A stretch of 64,000 bases of DNA, taken from NCBI GenBank assembly GCA_024637155.1, contig JAGXFR010000028.1, positions 27,512 through 91,511 on the forward strand, in the 5' to 3' direction. The position numbers and the translations under genes are program-made. The stretch comes from Burkholderiaceae bacterium (GTDB lineage: Bacteria > Pseudomonadota > Gammaproteobacteria > Burkholderiales > Burkholderiaceae_E). Positions within the stretch are counted from its first letter, which is position 1. Each line of letters opens with the position of its first letter. The notes under the pieces were generated by a model that searched no databases, was not told the DNA's origin, and saw nothing but the letters and a program-made list of their open reading frames with translations. Positions 56,713-63,864 of this stretch are shown here, piece after piece.

Positions 56713-57042
56713 TCAGGTGAAGTGCAGCTCGATCTTTCCCGTGCGGCGCTGGGCGGGGCCAACGACAATGTTGACGTCGTGCCCCAACTTCGCCACGAGT
56801 TGCAAGAGCCTGGCCTCGCTGACCCCGCGGAACTGCCCGCGAGTGATGCGCGACACTTTCGACTGGTCGACGCCGAGGAGTTCCGCGGCATCCTGTTGCG
56901 TCAGGTGGCGTGCCTTGATCGCGCGGGCGATCTCGGCGGCAAGTTGGGACTTGCGCTGCATCTCGGCTGCATTCAAGTAGCCGAGCTCGGCGTAGACATT
57001 GGGATCGCCTTGCGTGATCTCGTTCTCGAGCGGTCGGTTCAT
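56713..57042 (-). CDS. XRE-family HTH antitoxin (HigA-like), orphaned
   Basis: A 109-residue DNA-binding protein. After an N-terminal tail (MNRPLENEITQGDPNVYAEL) comes a helix-turn-helix: LAAEIARAIKARHLTQQDAA and LLGVDQSKVSRITRG. A C-terminal beta strand reads DVNIVVGPAQRRTG. It matches antitoxins paired with RelE/HigB Gp49-type toxins, which autoregulate their operon. GGAGGA lies upstream of ATG 57042. The partner toxin immediately upstream is decayed, so this looks like a surviving orphan antitoxin or repressor. It converges with the GDT1 gene. Confidence 0.82.
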   Translation of the reverse strand: MNRPLENEITQGDPNVYAELGYLNAAEMQRKSQLAAEIARAIKARHLTQQDAAELLGVDQSKVSRITRGQFRGVSEARLLQLVAKLGHDVNIVVGPAQRRTGKIELHFT

Positions 57043-57147
57043 GATCGTCCTCCGTGCTGCCGTTGCCATGCGTCGAAATCCAGCTTCGCCGCCTTCAGGC
57101 ATGGCAAGCAAATCTCGCTTTGCGGATCCGACCCACTTGATCGGTTT
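57039..57147 (-). pseudogene. Internally deleted RelE/HigB (Gp49-type) toxin remnant
   Basis: Reading towards the antitoxin, one frame encodes KPIKWVGSAKRDLLAMPE, the typical N-terminus of Gp49-type toxins. A second frame, shifted, encodes LKAAKLDFDAWQRQHGGRS and a stop that overlaps the antitoxin ATG (ATGA). That second piece resembles the C-terminal end of the same family. About 65-70 codons expected between them are missing, and no start codon stands before KPIK (the triplet there is CGC). The deletion junction is near 57103-57107. It therefore cannot make a functional toxin. Confidence 0.7.
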
Positions 57148-57172
57148 GCGATTTGGGATCGAGGTTGTGACA

Positions 57173-57201
57173 ATTATGTCTATTTGGGCATATCCAGTCA
57201 A
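57173..57201 (-). promoter_or_regulatory. Sigma-70 promoter of the toxin-antitoxin remnant
   Basis: On the reverse strand TTGACT (57201-57196) and CATAAT (57178-57173) are separated by exactly 17 bases, one of the best sigma-70 matches in the window. Transcription would begin about 57166, just before the toxin remnant, and read into the antitoxin gene. Confidence 0.75.
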
Positions 57202-57448
57202 TCCAGGCGGACACATCCCCCTGGTTACACCTAGCGAGAGGGTGGCACGCTCCACGCGCGCAGCCGTCGGCAAGGCGGTCCAAACCGAGGCCTCAGCCAG
57301 TTTGCTGACCGACGCGAAGCGTTCGCGCCGCCGCGCGAGTGGTCGTCAGGGGAGACCTCGCCATCGCACCCGGATTGGAGGAGGATCGAAGTTGCTGCGG
57401 GTGGCGACACCCGATGGTCCCACGGCAATCCATGAAGGGGAGGCCACC
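57202..57448. other. Intergenic stretch with no recognised feature
   Basis: The sequence between the antitoxin promoter and the membrane-protein gene has stops in useful frames and no strong hairpin or motif that I can support. Open frames reading into it from the right lack ribosome sites and coding character. Confidence 0.5.
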
Positions 57449-58300
57449 ATGATGGACACGAAAGGGCGCGGCAGAGCGCTCCTCATCCCGATCCTCGCGC
57501 TCGTGCTGATCGTCGTCTGGCTGCGGCCGATCGACTCGGCGGCCGAGCGCTACGTCGAGGATGGGTTCAAACGTGCGCTGGTCACGTTCGCCACCGCGCG
57601 CGTGCTGAACGCAGCGCTCAGCTTCGCGCAGGAGGCCGAACTCAGTTTTCAGGCGGGCGCGGGCGGCTCGGTGAAGCCGGGCGCGGTGCTCGATCCGCTC
57701 GACGACATGATCGAGCAGTTCTCGACGATTATGCTCGCAGCCACCATGTCCTTCGCCATCCAGAACCTGCTGATTCTGGTTTTCAGCGCCTGGCCGATTC
57801 GCGTGTTGCTGTCGCTGCTGCTGGTCGCGTGGATGGTCCAAAGCTGGCGCCGGCGCGACGCCCCGGCGTGGGTGCCGAAGCTGGCCCTGGCGCTGGTGTG
57901 CCTGCGCCTGGCCATTCCCTTCATCGCGTTCGCGAGCGAGGCGACCTACCAGATGCTGCTCGACGGTCCCTACCAGGCGGCGCAGGCGCAGATCCAGACG
58001 GTGGAGAGTCCCGAAGCCGCAGCACGCCCCGACGAGGGAGTGCTCGACCGGGCGCGGCGCCTGTGGGCGCAGACCACCGACCTGGGCAAGAACATCGACG
58101 AGATTCGCGCCAAGGCCCAGGGCATGGTCGAGCATCTCGTAAGGCTGGCGGCGGTCTTCATCGTGCAGACGATCGTGCTGCCGATTCTGTTCCTGCTGGC
58201 GATGGTGTGGCTCTACCGGGCGCTGGCCGGTTTGCCGGTGTTCGGCGGGCAGCGGGGGGCGCGTACGGAACCGTCGCCGAGAGGCGCGGTCGCCGCCTGA
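57449..58300 (+). CDS. Unrecognised polytopic membrane protein
   Basis: A 283-residue protein I cannot assign to a family. A first transmembrane helix (residues ~10-24, LLIPILALVLIVVWL) is followed by a ~60-residue amphipathic region with ARVLNAALSFAQEAEL. Helices then lie at ~90-105, 107-122 and 133-152, another long amphipathic region with a likely helical DRARRLWAQTTDLGKNIDEI, and a last helix at ~240-260 (FIVQTIVLPILFLLAMVWLY). ATG 57449 has GGGGAGG five to six bases upstream, a strong site. Codon use looks like the rest of the chromosome. It ends 24 bases before the tRNA remnant. Confidence 0.75.
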   Translation: MMDTKGRGRALLIPILALVLIVVWLRPIDSAAERYVEDGFKRALVTFATARVLNAALSFAQEAELSFQAGAGGSVKPGAVLDPLDDMIEQFSTIMLAATMSFAIQNLLILVFSAWPIRVLLSLLLVAWMVQSWRRRDAPAWVPKLALALVCLRLAIPFIAFASEATYQMLLDGPYQAAQAQIQTVESPEAAARPDEGVLDRARRLWAQTTDLGKNIDEIRAKAQGMVEHLVRLAAVFIVQTIVLPILFLLAMVWLYRALAGLPVFGGQRGARTEPSPRGAVAA

Positions 58301-58323
58301 GGCGTTGATTCAGAGAGAGATTC

Positions 58324-58370
58324 TGGTCGGGGTGAGAGGATTTGAACCTCCGGCCCCTCCGTCCCGAACC
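58324..58370 (-). tRNA. 3' half of tRNA-Pro(CGG), truncated (attachment-site remnant)
   Basis: On the reverse strand the sequence carries the right part of a tRNA: an anticodon loop with TTCGGGA (anticodon CGG, proline), a variable loop, a T arm with GGAGGTTCAAATCC, an acceptor strand ending CACCCCGA, and a genomic CCA. It matches the layout of E. coli proK. To the right of 58370 the D arm and 5' acceptor strand are absent, replaced by unrelated sequence. It cannot fold as a tRNA. Such 3' halves are left where integrases recombine in a tRNA anticodon loop. Confidence 0.82.
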
Positions 58371-58532
58371 GTCCGAGGACTAGAGAAATGGATTGCCGAG
58401 GGGGCGATGCCTGCGCCGGTCGCGATTGAAGGGAGGAGGTACTGGCACCCGACGGTCTTTTACGGGCGGCTGGAGAAGCGGCTCCTCCCGTCCCGCGCGA
58501 TGGACCCACCACGCCCTTCCGCTCCCCCATGA
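58371..58532 (+). pseudogene. Fragment of an excisionase/AlpA-like HTH gene
   Basis: The frame running out of the tRNA remnant encodes LEKWIAEGAMPAPVAIEG then RRYWHPTVFYGRLEKRLLP, ending at TGA 58532. The W-I-x-E-G-x-M-P-x-P-V-x-I-x-G-R-R-Y-W pattern is characteristic of the second half of MerR-like HTH_17 domains in phage excisionases and AlpA regulators. The first helix and any start codon are missing, because the frame begins in the tRNA. It looks like the broken end of an integrated element. A full gene is not present. Confidence 0.55.
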
Positions 58533-58554
58533 CTCAATCCAGGAGAAGTCGATC

Positions 58555-59568
58555 ATGAAAGCCGTTGCCTACAGGACCACGGGCCCCATCGACCGCGAAG
58601 GTGCCCTGCAGGACATCACTCTCGACAAGCCCAAGGCCACCGGCCGCGACCTGCTGGTGAGAATCAACGCCGTCTCGGTGAATCCGGTCGATGCCAAGCT
58701 GCGCGTTCGCAAGGCACCCGAGGCGGGCGGATGGGGGGTCCTTGGATTCGACGCGGCGGGTGTGGTCGAGGCGGTCGGATCCGAGGTGAAGGATTTCAAA
58801 GCGGGCGATTCGGTCTTCTATGCCGGCTCGATCACCCGGCCCGGCACCAACAGCGAGTTTCACCTGGTCGACGAACGCATCGTCGGCCGCAAGCCCGCCA
58901 GCTTGAGCAACGCGCAAGCCGCGGCACTGCCGCTGACGTCGATCACCGCCTGGGAGATGCTGTTCGACCGGCTCGACGTCCAGCGCCCGACCGCGCAGGG
59001 CGGCCAGACCATCCTGGTCATCGGCGGCGCAGGCGGCGTCGGCTCCATCACGATCCAACTGCTTCGTGCCCTGACCGACCTGACCGTGATCACCACTGCG
59101 TCGCGCCCCGAGACGCAGGCCTGGGTGCGCGAGTGCGGCGCCCACCACGTGATCGACCACCGCCAGCCGCTGGCGCGCCAGGTGTCGGCGCTGGATCTGG
59201 ACGCGCCCGGCTTCGTGTTCTCGACCACGCAGACCGACCGGCACTATGCCGACATCGTCGAGTTGATCGCGCCGCAGGGCCGCTTCGGCCTGATCGACGA
59301 CCCGGCCGCGCTCGACGCGTTGCCGTTGAAGCGCAAGGCGGTGTCACTGCATTGGGAATTGATGTTCACGCGATCGATGTTCGGCACACCGGATCTGGCA
59401 AAGCAGGGCCAGATCTTGAACGAGGTGGCGGTGCTGGTCGACGCGGGGCGCATTCGATCCACGGCCACCGAGGTCGCCGGCAAGATCGATGCCGCGACCC
59501 TGTGCAAGGTGCACGCGCAGATCGAACGCGGTACGACGCGCGGCAAAATCGTGCTCGAAGGGTTCTGA
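58555..59568 (+). CDS. Zinc-type alcohol dehydrogenase-like / quinone oxidoreductase (MDR superfamily)
   Basis: A 337-residue medium-chain dehydrogenase/reductase. MKAVAYRTTGPIDREGALQD opens a GroES-like domain with VSVNPVDAKLRVRKA and LGFDAAGVVEAVGSEV. The Rossmann domain has ILVIGGAGGVGSITIQLLRA and a nicotinamide cofactor fold ending RGKIVLEGF. The structural-zinc cysteines of classical alcohol dehydrogenases are missing, so it is of the zinc-free quinone-oxidoreductase type. ATG 58555 has AGGAG about nine bases upstream. First intact gene of the accessory segment after the tRNA remnant, it is followed by a decayed SnoaL gene. Confidence 0.88.
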   Translation: MKAVAYRTTGPIDREGALQDITLDKPKATGRDLLVRINAVSVNPVDAKLRVRKAPEAGGWGVLGFDAAGVVEAVGSEVKDFKAGDSVFYAGSITRPGTNSEFHLVDERIVGRKPASLSNAQAAALPLTSITAWEMLFDRLDVQRPTAQGGQTILVIGGAGGVGSITIQLLRALTDLTVITTASRPETQAWVRECGAHHVIDHRQPLARQVSALDLDAPGFVFSTTQTDRHYADIVELIAPQGRFGLIDDPAALDALPLKRKAVSLHWELMFTRSMFGTPDLAKQGQILNEVAVLVDAGRIRSTATEVAGKIDAATLCKVHAQIERGTTRGKIVLEGF

Positions 59569-59575
59569 GGCCGAC

Positions 59576-59806
59576 ATGAAGCTCGACGTGGAAGCCGACA
59601 AGCGCAATGCGATCGACTTCTGCCGCGCGGCGTAGCTGGGCGGCAGAACGCGACTTTGTAGCCCGGCACACGCACCGGACCTGGCCAGTCGGCGACGAGC
59701 ACGTGACGATGGACTTCTTCCGCGTTGCGGGTGAACTGCGCCCGATGAACACGGTGCCGCGCGGGCGCCGGTCCGCAAACCGTGGCGCGGTTCTTTCGGT
59801 GGTGTA
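59576..59806 (+). pseudogene. Decayed SnoaL-like (NTF2-fold) gene
   Basis: ATG 59576 starts a peptide, MKLDVEADKRNAIDFCRAA, that stops at 59635 and resembles the N-terminus of SnoaL-like proteins. A different frame downstream (about 59645-59770) encodes ERDFVARHTHRTWPVGDEHV then TMDFFRVAGEL, the C-terminal half of the same family. The middle ~60 codons are missing and the frames do not join, so the gene is broken. Association with a zinc-type dehydrogenase gene is common for this family. The rest of 59807-59930 holds the next operon's promoter. Confidence 0.6.
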
Positions 59807-59852
59807 GGCCGTCGGCACCGTCGCAAACAACTCCACCGTGCAACGCGTGCGA

Positions 59853-59882
59853 TTTACAACCCACTTTCGGAAGTCCAATATA
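59853..59882 (+). promoter_or_regulatory. Possible promoter of the osmoprotectant operon
   Basis: TTTACA at 59853-59858 is followed after 18 bases by AATATA (59877-59882), or after 17 by CAATAT. It is an AT-rich island about 50 bases upstream of the substrate-binding protein gene. Its E. coli counterpart yehZYXW depends on RpoS; no RpoS-specific feature is distinguished here. Confidence 0.45.
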
Positions 59883-59930
59883 ACGCCATCCTCACCCGCG
59901 GCGCACAACCCCAGACAGCGGCGACATGGC

Positions 59931-60854
59931 ATGAGTTCATTACTCCCGGCACGCATCGCCGTCGCCATTGCGGCGGCGTTCCTGCTGGGCTCGGTTGTCC
60001 ATGCACAGACCGCCGTACGCGTGGGTTCGAAGATCGACACGGAAGGGTCCGTGCTAGGCAACATGATCGTGCAGGTTCTGGAAGCCAATGGCATAAGAAC
60101 CGAGAACAAGGTCCAACTCGGCACGACGAAGATCATGCGCGGCGCGATCAGCGCCGGCGAAATCGACATCTATCCGGAATACACGGGCAATGGCGCGTTC
60201 TTCTTCTCCGCCGAAACGGATCCCGCGTGGAAGAACGCCAAGGCGGGCTACGAGAAGATCAAGGCGCTGGACTTTGCCAAGAATCGGATCGTTTGGCTCG
60301 ACCCCGCTCCGGCGAACAACACGTGGGCGATCGCAGTGCGCAAGGACGTTGCATCGACGCATGGGTTGAAGTCGCTCGCCGATCTCGGCAAGTGGGTGGC
60401 AGGAGGCGGCCGGTTCAAGCTGGCGGCTTCGGCCGAATTCGTCGAGCGGCCCGATGCCCTGCCCGCGTTCCAGACGGCCTACGGTTTCAAGCTCTCGCAG
60501 GACCAACTCCTGACGCTGGCTGGAGGCGACACGGCGGTGACCATCAAAGCCGCGGCCGAAGGAACTTCGGGTGTCAATGGTGCGATGGCGTACGGTACCG
60601 ATGGAGCGCTCGCCGCCCTCGGACTTGTGATCATGGAGGACCCGCAGGGAATTCAGCCAATCTATGCGCCGGCTCCGATTATTCGCGCCGATGCTCTCGC
60701 CCGGCACCCGAAAATACGAGAGGTACTTGCGCCTGTGTTCCGGTCGCTGGACACTCCGACCTTGCAGGCGCTCAATGCCAAGGTGGCGCTCGAAGGCCAG
60801 GATGCCCAACACGTGTCGAGTGCCTACCTCAAGTCGCGCGGCTTCATCAAGTGA
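59931..60854 (+). CDS. osmF: Osmoprotectant ABC transporter, substrate-binding protein (YehZ/OsmF-like)
   Basis: A 307-residue periplasmic protein of the OpuAC/ProX superfamily. The signal peptide is ARIAVAIAAAFLLGSVVHAQ. The mature part starts VRVGSKIDTEGSVLGNM, then IDIYPEYTGNGAFFF, WLDPAPANNTWAIAV and YLKSRGFIK, closely following E. coli YehZ (OsmF). Family members bind glycine betaine or related quaternary amines; YehZ has low affinity. ATG 59931 is the first in-frame start giving the signal peptide, but no strong Shine-Dalgarno is present. First gene of an operon in the yehZYXW order. Confidence 0.88.
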   Translation: MSSLLPARIAVAIAAAFLLGSVVHAQTAVRVGSKIDTEGSVLGNMIVQVLEANGIRTENKVQLGTTKIMRGAISAGEIDIYPEYTGNGAFFFSAETDPAWKNAKAGYEKIKALDFAKNRIVWLDPAPANNTWAIAVRKDVASTHGLKSLADLGKWVAGGGRFKLAASAEFVERPDALPAFQTAYGFKLSQDQLLTLAGGDTAVTIKAAAEGTSGVNGAMAYGTDGALAALGLVIMEDPQGIQPIYAPAPIIRADALARHPKIREVLAPVFRSLDTPTLQALNAKVALEGQDAQHVSSAYLKSRGFIK

Positions 60855-60891
60855 TGAATCGGGAACGCCTGCACGCGCGGCGCAGCCGGCC

Positions 60892-62067
60892 GTGAGTCGT
60901 CGGGTGGTCCCCCGACGTGTGAAATTCGTCAGGAACCGCGTCCTGCTTGTGCTGATTCTTGGCGGGACTCTCGCCGGGTGGGGCCTCGCTTTCCTTACCA
61001 CCGCGCCGAACCGATTGGTCACCGGGATGGGGATTCGTCTGGAAACCCTTTTGGTCGGATGGCGGTTCTCGCTCCTGCTGGCGGCGGCGGCGCTGGCGGT
61101 TGGCGCTTTCCTGCCACAGGTACGACGAACGCATGTGGCCATGGCCATCGCCGCGATGCTCTTGTTGGCCGGGTGGGTGTGGCTCGCCGGAACCCACGCG
61201 CATCTGCTTGCGGATACCGGTTCGGCGATCAGCCGAACTTCCTTCGGTGGCGGGTTCTGGCTGCTGGTGTTCCTTTCGTGGCTGGCCGCCGCCGATTCCA
61301 TCCAGCGACTGCACCTGGGTGCCCCTGCCACCATTCTTGCCAACACGGCGGTGATCGTACCTTGCATCGGGCTGCTGCTTGCGGGCGAGCTGGCCGAGCT
61401 ATCGCTGTTGAAGGAATACGCCAACCGGCAGGTTGTTTTTCACACCGCTCTTTTCAGGCATCTCGAAATCGTCGTGGCCACGCTGCTACCGACCTTGCTG
61501 ATCGGTATTCCCTTGGGCGTCGCCGCGTTCCGCCGCGAACGATGGCGGATACCGCTGTTCGCGGTGTTGAACGTCATCCAAACCGTGCCTTCTATTGCGC
61601 TCTTCGGGCTGTTGCTCGCGCCCCTGGCGTTGCTCGCCATGCAGGTTCCGGTGCTGAGCCGTCTCGGTATCGGCGGTATCGGCATCGCCCCGGCGGTGAT
61701 CGCGCTGATGCTGTACTCGTTGCTGCCGGTCGTGCGCAGCACAGTGGCCGGGCTTACACAGGTACCGCAGTCGGTCTTCGAGGCCGCTGCCGGCATGGGC
61801 ATGAGCCGCGGCCAGATTTGGTGGCGGGTCGAACTGCCGCTTGCGCTGCCGGTCTTGCTTTCCGGGTTGCGCGTCGCGACGGTGCAGACCGTCGGTCTCG
61901 CGGTCGTCGCAGCGTTAATCGGCGCCGGCGGCTTGGGCGCGCTTGTGTTCCAAGGTATCTCGAGTAGCGCGCTCGATCTGGTGCTTCTCGGTGTCGTCCC
62001 AGTGGTTGCGCTGGCGGCAGCCTTCGATGCCATGTTCCGGCTCATGGCCGGCGTGCTGACGCCGTGA
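60892..62067 (+). CDS. yehY: Osmoprotectant ABC transporter, permease (YehY-like)
   Basis: A 391-residue inner-membrane permease. About four N-terminal helices precede a BPD_transp_1 domain (~residues 185-385) with LLPTLLIGIPLGVAAFRRER and AAGMGMSRGQIWWRVELPLA, the EAA loop that docks on the ATPase. The long N-terminal part and total length match YehY (385) rather than short OpuBB permeases. I use GTG 60892; no good ribosome site is seen, so the exact start is uncertain. Its stop overlaps the ATPase gene GTG. Confidence 0.87.
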   Translation: MSRRVVPRRVKFVRNRVLLVLILGGTLAGWGLAFLTTAPNRLVTGMGIRLETLLVGWRFSLLLAAAALAVGAFLPQVRRTHVAMAIAAMLLLAGWVWLAGTHAHLLADTGSAISRTSFGGGFWLLVFLSWLAAADSIQRLHLGAPATILANTAVIVPCIGLLLAGELAELSLLKEYANRQVVFHTALFRHLEIVVATLLPTLLIGIPLGVAAFRRERWRIPLFAVLNVIQTVPSIALFGLLLAPLALLAMQVPVLSRLGIGGIGIAPAVIALMLYSLLPVVRSTVAGLTQVPQSVFEAAAGMGMSRGQIWWRVELPLALPVLLSGLRVATVQTVGLAVVAALIGAGGLGALVFQGISSSALDLVLLGVVPVVALAAAFDAMFRLMAGVLTP

Positions 62068-62996
62068 TCACGTTCGAGAATGTCAGCAAAGCATTCGAGG
62101 GGGTCAAGGCGATCGACGACCTCTCGCTGACCATCACCCAAGGCGAGTTCACGGTCGTGATCGGCGCTTCCGGATCGGGCAAGTCGAGCGCGTTGAAAAT
62201 GATCAATCGCCTGCTTGAGCACGACAGCGGGCGCATCCTGTTCGCTGGCCGGGAGATCCGCAGCTTCAAGCCCGAGGAACTTCGGCGCCGCATGGGCTAT
62301 GCCATCCAGTCGATCGGCCTGTTTCCGCATTGGACGGTAGAGCAGAACATTGCGACCGTGCCGAATCTGCTCCAGTGGCCGCGGTCGCGCACGCGCGATC
62401 GCGTGACCGAGCTGATGGAGACGCTCCAGCTTCCGCCCGAGGTCTATCGCCACCGCTATCCGCATCAATTGTCGGGAGGACAACAGCAGCGGGTTGGCGT
62501 TGCCCGCGCCCTGGCGGGCGATCCCGACATGCTGCTCATGGACGAGCCGTTCGGCGCCCTGGATCCGGTAACCCGAGCCGCATTGCAGCAGGAGATCGCT
62601 CGCATTCATGACGCCTCCGGCAAGACGATCGTGCTGGTGACGCATGACATCGACGAAGCCCTACGCCTGGCGGACAGGATCGTCGTACTCGACCGTGGTC
62701 GCGTGGTTCAGGTCGGATCGCCGCGGGAGATCTTGTCCAGCCCCGCGAATGATTTCGTCGCCGATTTCGTCGGGCGCAGCGATGTCGGCGTCAAGCTGCT
62801 CGGTCTCTACACGGTGGCCGCCTGCCTCCGACCGGGTGACGTCGCCCCCGGCCCGCCCATCGCATCCGCCGCGAGCCTGCGCGAAGCCCTGTCGGCCTTC
62901 GTCGCTCGGCAGGTGGACCGTATTCCGGTCGTCGACGAACAGGGTCGGCCAGTGGGTGTCATTGCCCTTGCTGATCTTTTGCGACTGCGCTTGTGA
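62064..62996 (+). CDS. yehX: Osmoprotectant ABC transporter, ATP-binding protein (YehX-like)
   Basis: A 310-residue ATPase of the OpuBA/YehX type. Walker A is [16 protein letters not shown]-loop [12 protein letters not shown], signature [15 protein letters not shown], Walker [13 protein letters not shown] and H-loop [10 protein letters not shown] single C-terminal CBS-like segment ([20 protein letters not shown]) may sense ionic strength, as the CBS pair does in OpuA; only one repeat is clear. The start is GTG 62064 in a GTGA overlap with the permease gene. Translation of the whole operon appears coupled. Confidence 0.9.
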   Translation: MITFENVSKAFEGVKAIDDLSLTITQGEFTVVIGASGSGKSSALKMINRLLEHDSGRILFAGREIRSFKPEELRRRMGYAIQSIGLFPHWTVEQNIATVPNLLQWPRSRTRDRVTELMETLQLPPEVYRHRYPHQLSGGQQQRVGVARALAGDPDMLLMDEPFGALDPVTRAALQQEIARIHDASGKTIVLVTHDIDEALRLADRIVVLDRGRVVQVGSPREILSSPANDFVADFVGRSDVGVKLLGLYTVAACLRPGDVAPGPPIASAASLREALSAFVARQVDRIPVVDEQGRPVGVIALADLLRLRL

Positions 62997-63814
62997 CCAA
63001 GAGTCGCGGCGTGCGCCCAGTGTGGGTCGCCATGGCGCGCGATCCGCTCGCCTGGTCGAGCGCAGCCCTGGTGTTTCTCGTGTTCGGGATGACTGCGCTC
63101 CGACCGCTCTTCGCCGCAGTTTTTCCCGATTTGCAACGGCCGATCTTCGAACAAGACAGCTTCCTTGCGTTGACGCTCGCGCACATCACATTGGTGGCGC
63201 TGTCGAGCGCCGCATCCATCGTCGTCGGAGTCGGCGCCGGAATCTTCATTACCCGTCCCGCGGGGCGCGAATTCCGGCCGCTGGTCGAGAGTACCGTGGC
63301 GATGGGCCAGACCATTCCCCCAGTGGCGGTCTTGGCCGTCGCTGTTCCCTTGATCGGGTTTGGTGAAGCGCCGGCGCTGATCGCGCTGGCCCTTTACGGC
63401 CTCCTGCCGATCGTGCAGGGCACGGTTGCGGGCATTGAATCGGTCCCGGGATCGGTGCGTGAAGTGGCCGCGGGCCTGGGCATGAGCGCCGGGCGAATAC
63501 TGACCCGTATCGAACTCGCGCTCGCGATGCCGGTGATCATTGCCGGTGTGCGCACTTCCGTCATCATCAATATCGGTACTGCCGCACTGGCGGCGACCGT
63601 GGGCGCCAAGAGTCTGGGTACACCCATTGTCCTCGGGCTCTCCGGATTCAACACCGCCTACATCATCCAAGGCGCGGTACTCGTAGGACTGCTGGCAATT
63701 GTCACCGATCTCTGCTTCGATCGCCTGCAGGGATCGCTAGCTAGGCGGCCCACGATTCCTGCGCCTACACGCCGGAGCAAGGCGCGTAACGTTGGTTCGC
63801 ATCCCGCTGCCTGA
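62993..63814 (+). CDS. yehW: Osmoprotectant ABC transporter, second permease (YehW-like)
   Basis: A 273-residue inner-membrane permease with about six helices. The BPD domain has [40 protein letters not shown] and the EAA loop [20 protein letters not shown]. The C-terminal ~25 residues are basic. The start is GTG 62993 overlapping the ATPase stop. With YehY it would form a heterodimeric channel. A strong hairpin follows at 63828-63859. Confidence 0.88.
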   Translation: MTKSRGVRPVWVAMARDPLAWSSAALVFLVFGMTALRPLFAAVFPDLQRPIFEQDSFLALTLAHITLVALSSAASIVVGVGAGIFITRPAGREFRPLVESTVAMGQTIPPVAVLAVAVPLIGFGEAPALIALALYGLLPIVQGTVAGIESVPGSVREVAAGLGMSAGRILTRIELALAMPVIIAGVRTSVIINIGTAALAATVGAKSLGTPIVLGLSGFNTAYIIQGAVLVGLLAIVTDLCFDRLQGSLARRPTIPAPTRRSKARNVGSHPAA

Positions 63815-63827
63815 AAGGCGTGGACGC

Positions 63828-63859
63828 GACATCGTGCGACAAATGTGTCGCACGATGTC
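63828..63859. terminator. Perfect 14-bp hairpin after the osmoprotectant operon
   Basis: GACATCGTGCGACA (63828-63841) and TGTCGCACGATGTC (63846-63859) form a perfect stem with a 4-base loop, AATG. It begins 13 bases after the yehW stop. There is no T tract on either side, so it may be a transcript-stabilising hairpin, a factor-dependent terminator or a protein-binding dyad. It directly abuts the probable left end of the IS3-type element. Confidence 0.55.
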
Positions 63860-63864
63860 AGAGG

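Noticed and set aside
58305..58370. Protein-coding frame reading GVRGFEPPAPPSRT
   Set aside because: This is the well-known spurious translation of an antisense tRNA 3' half, here the tRNA-Pro remnant.
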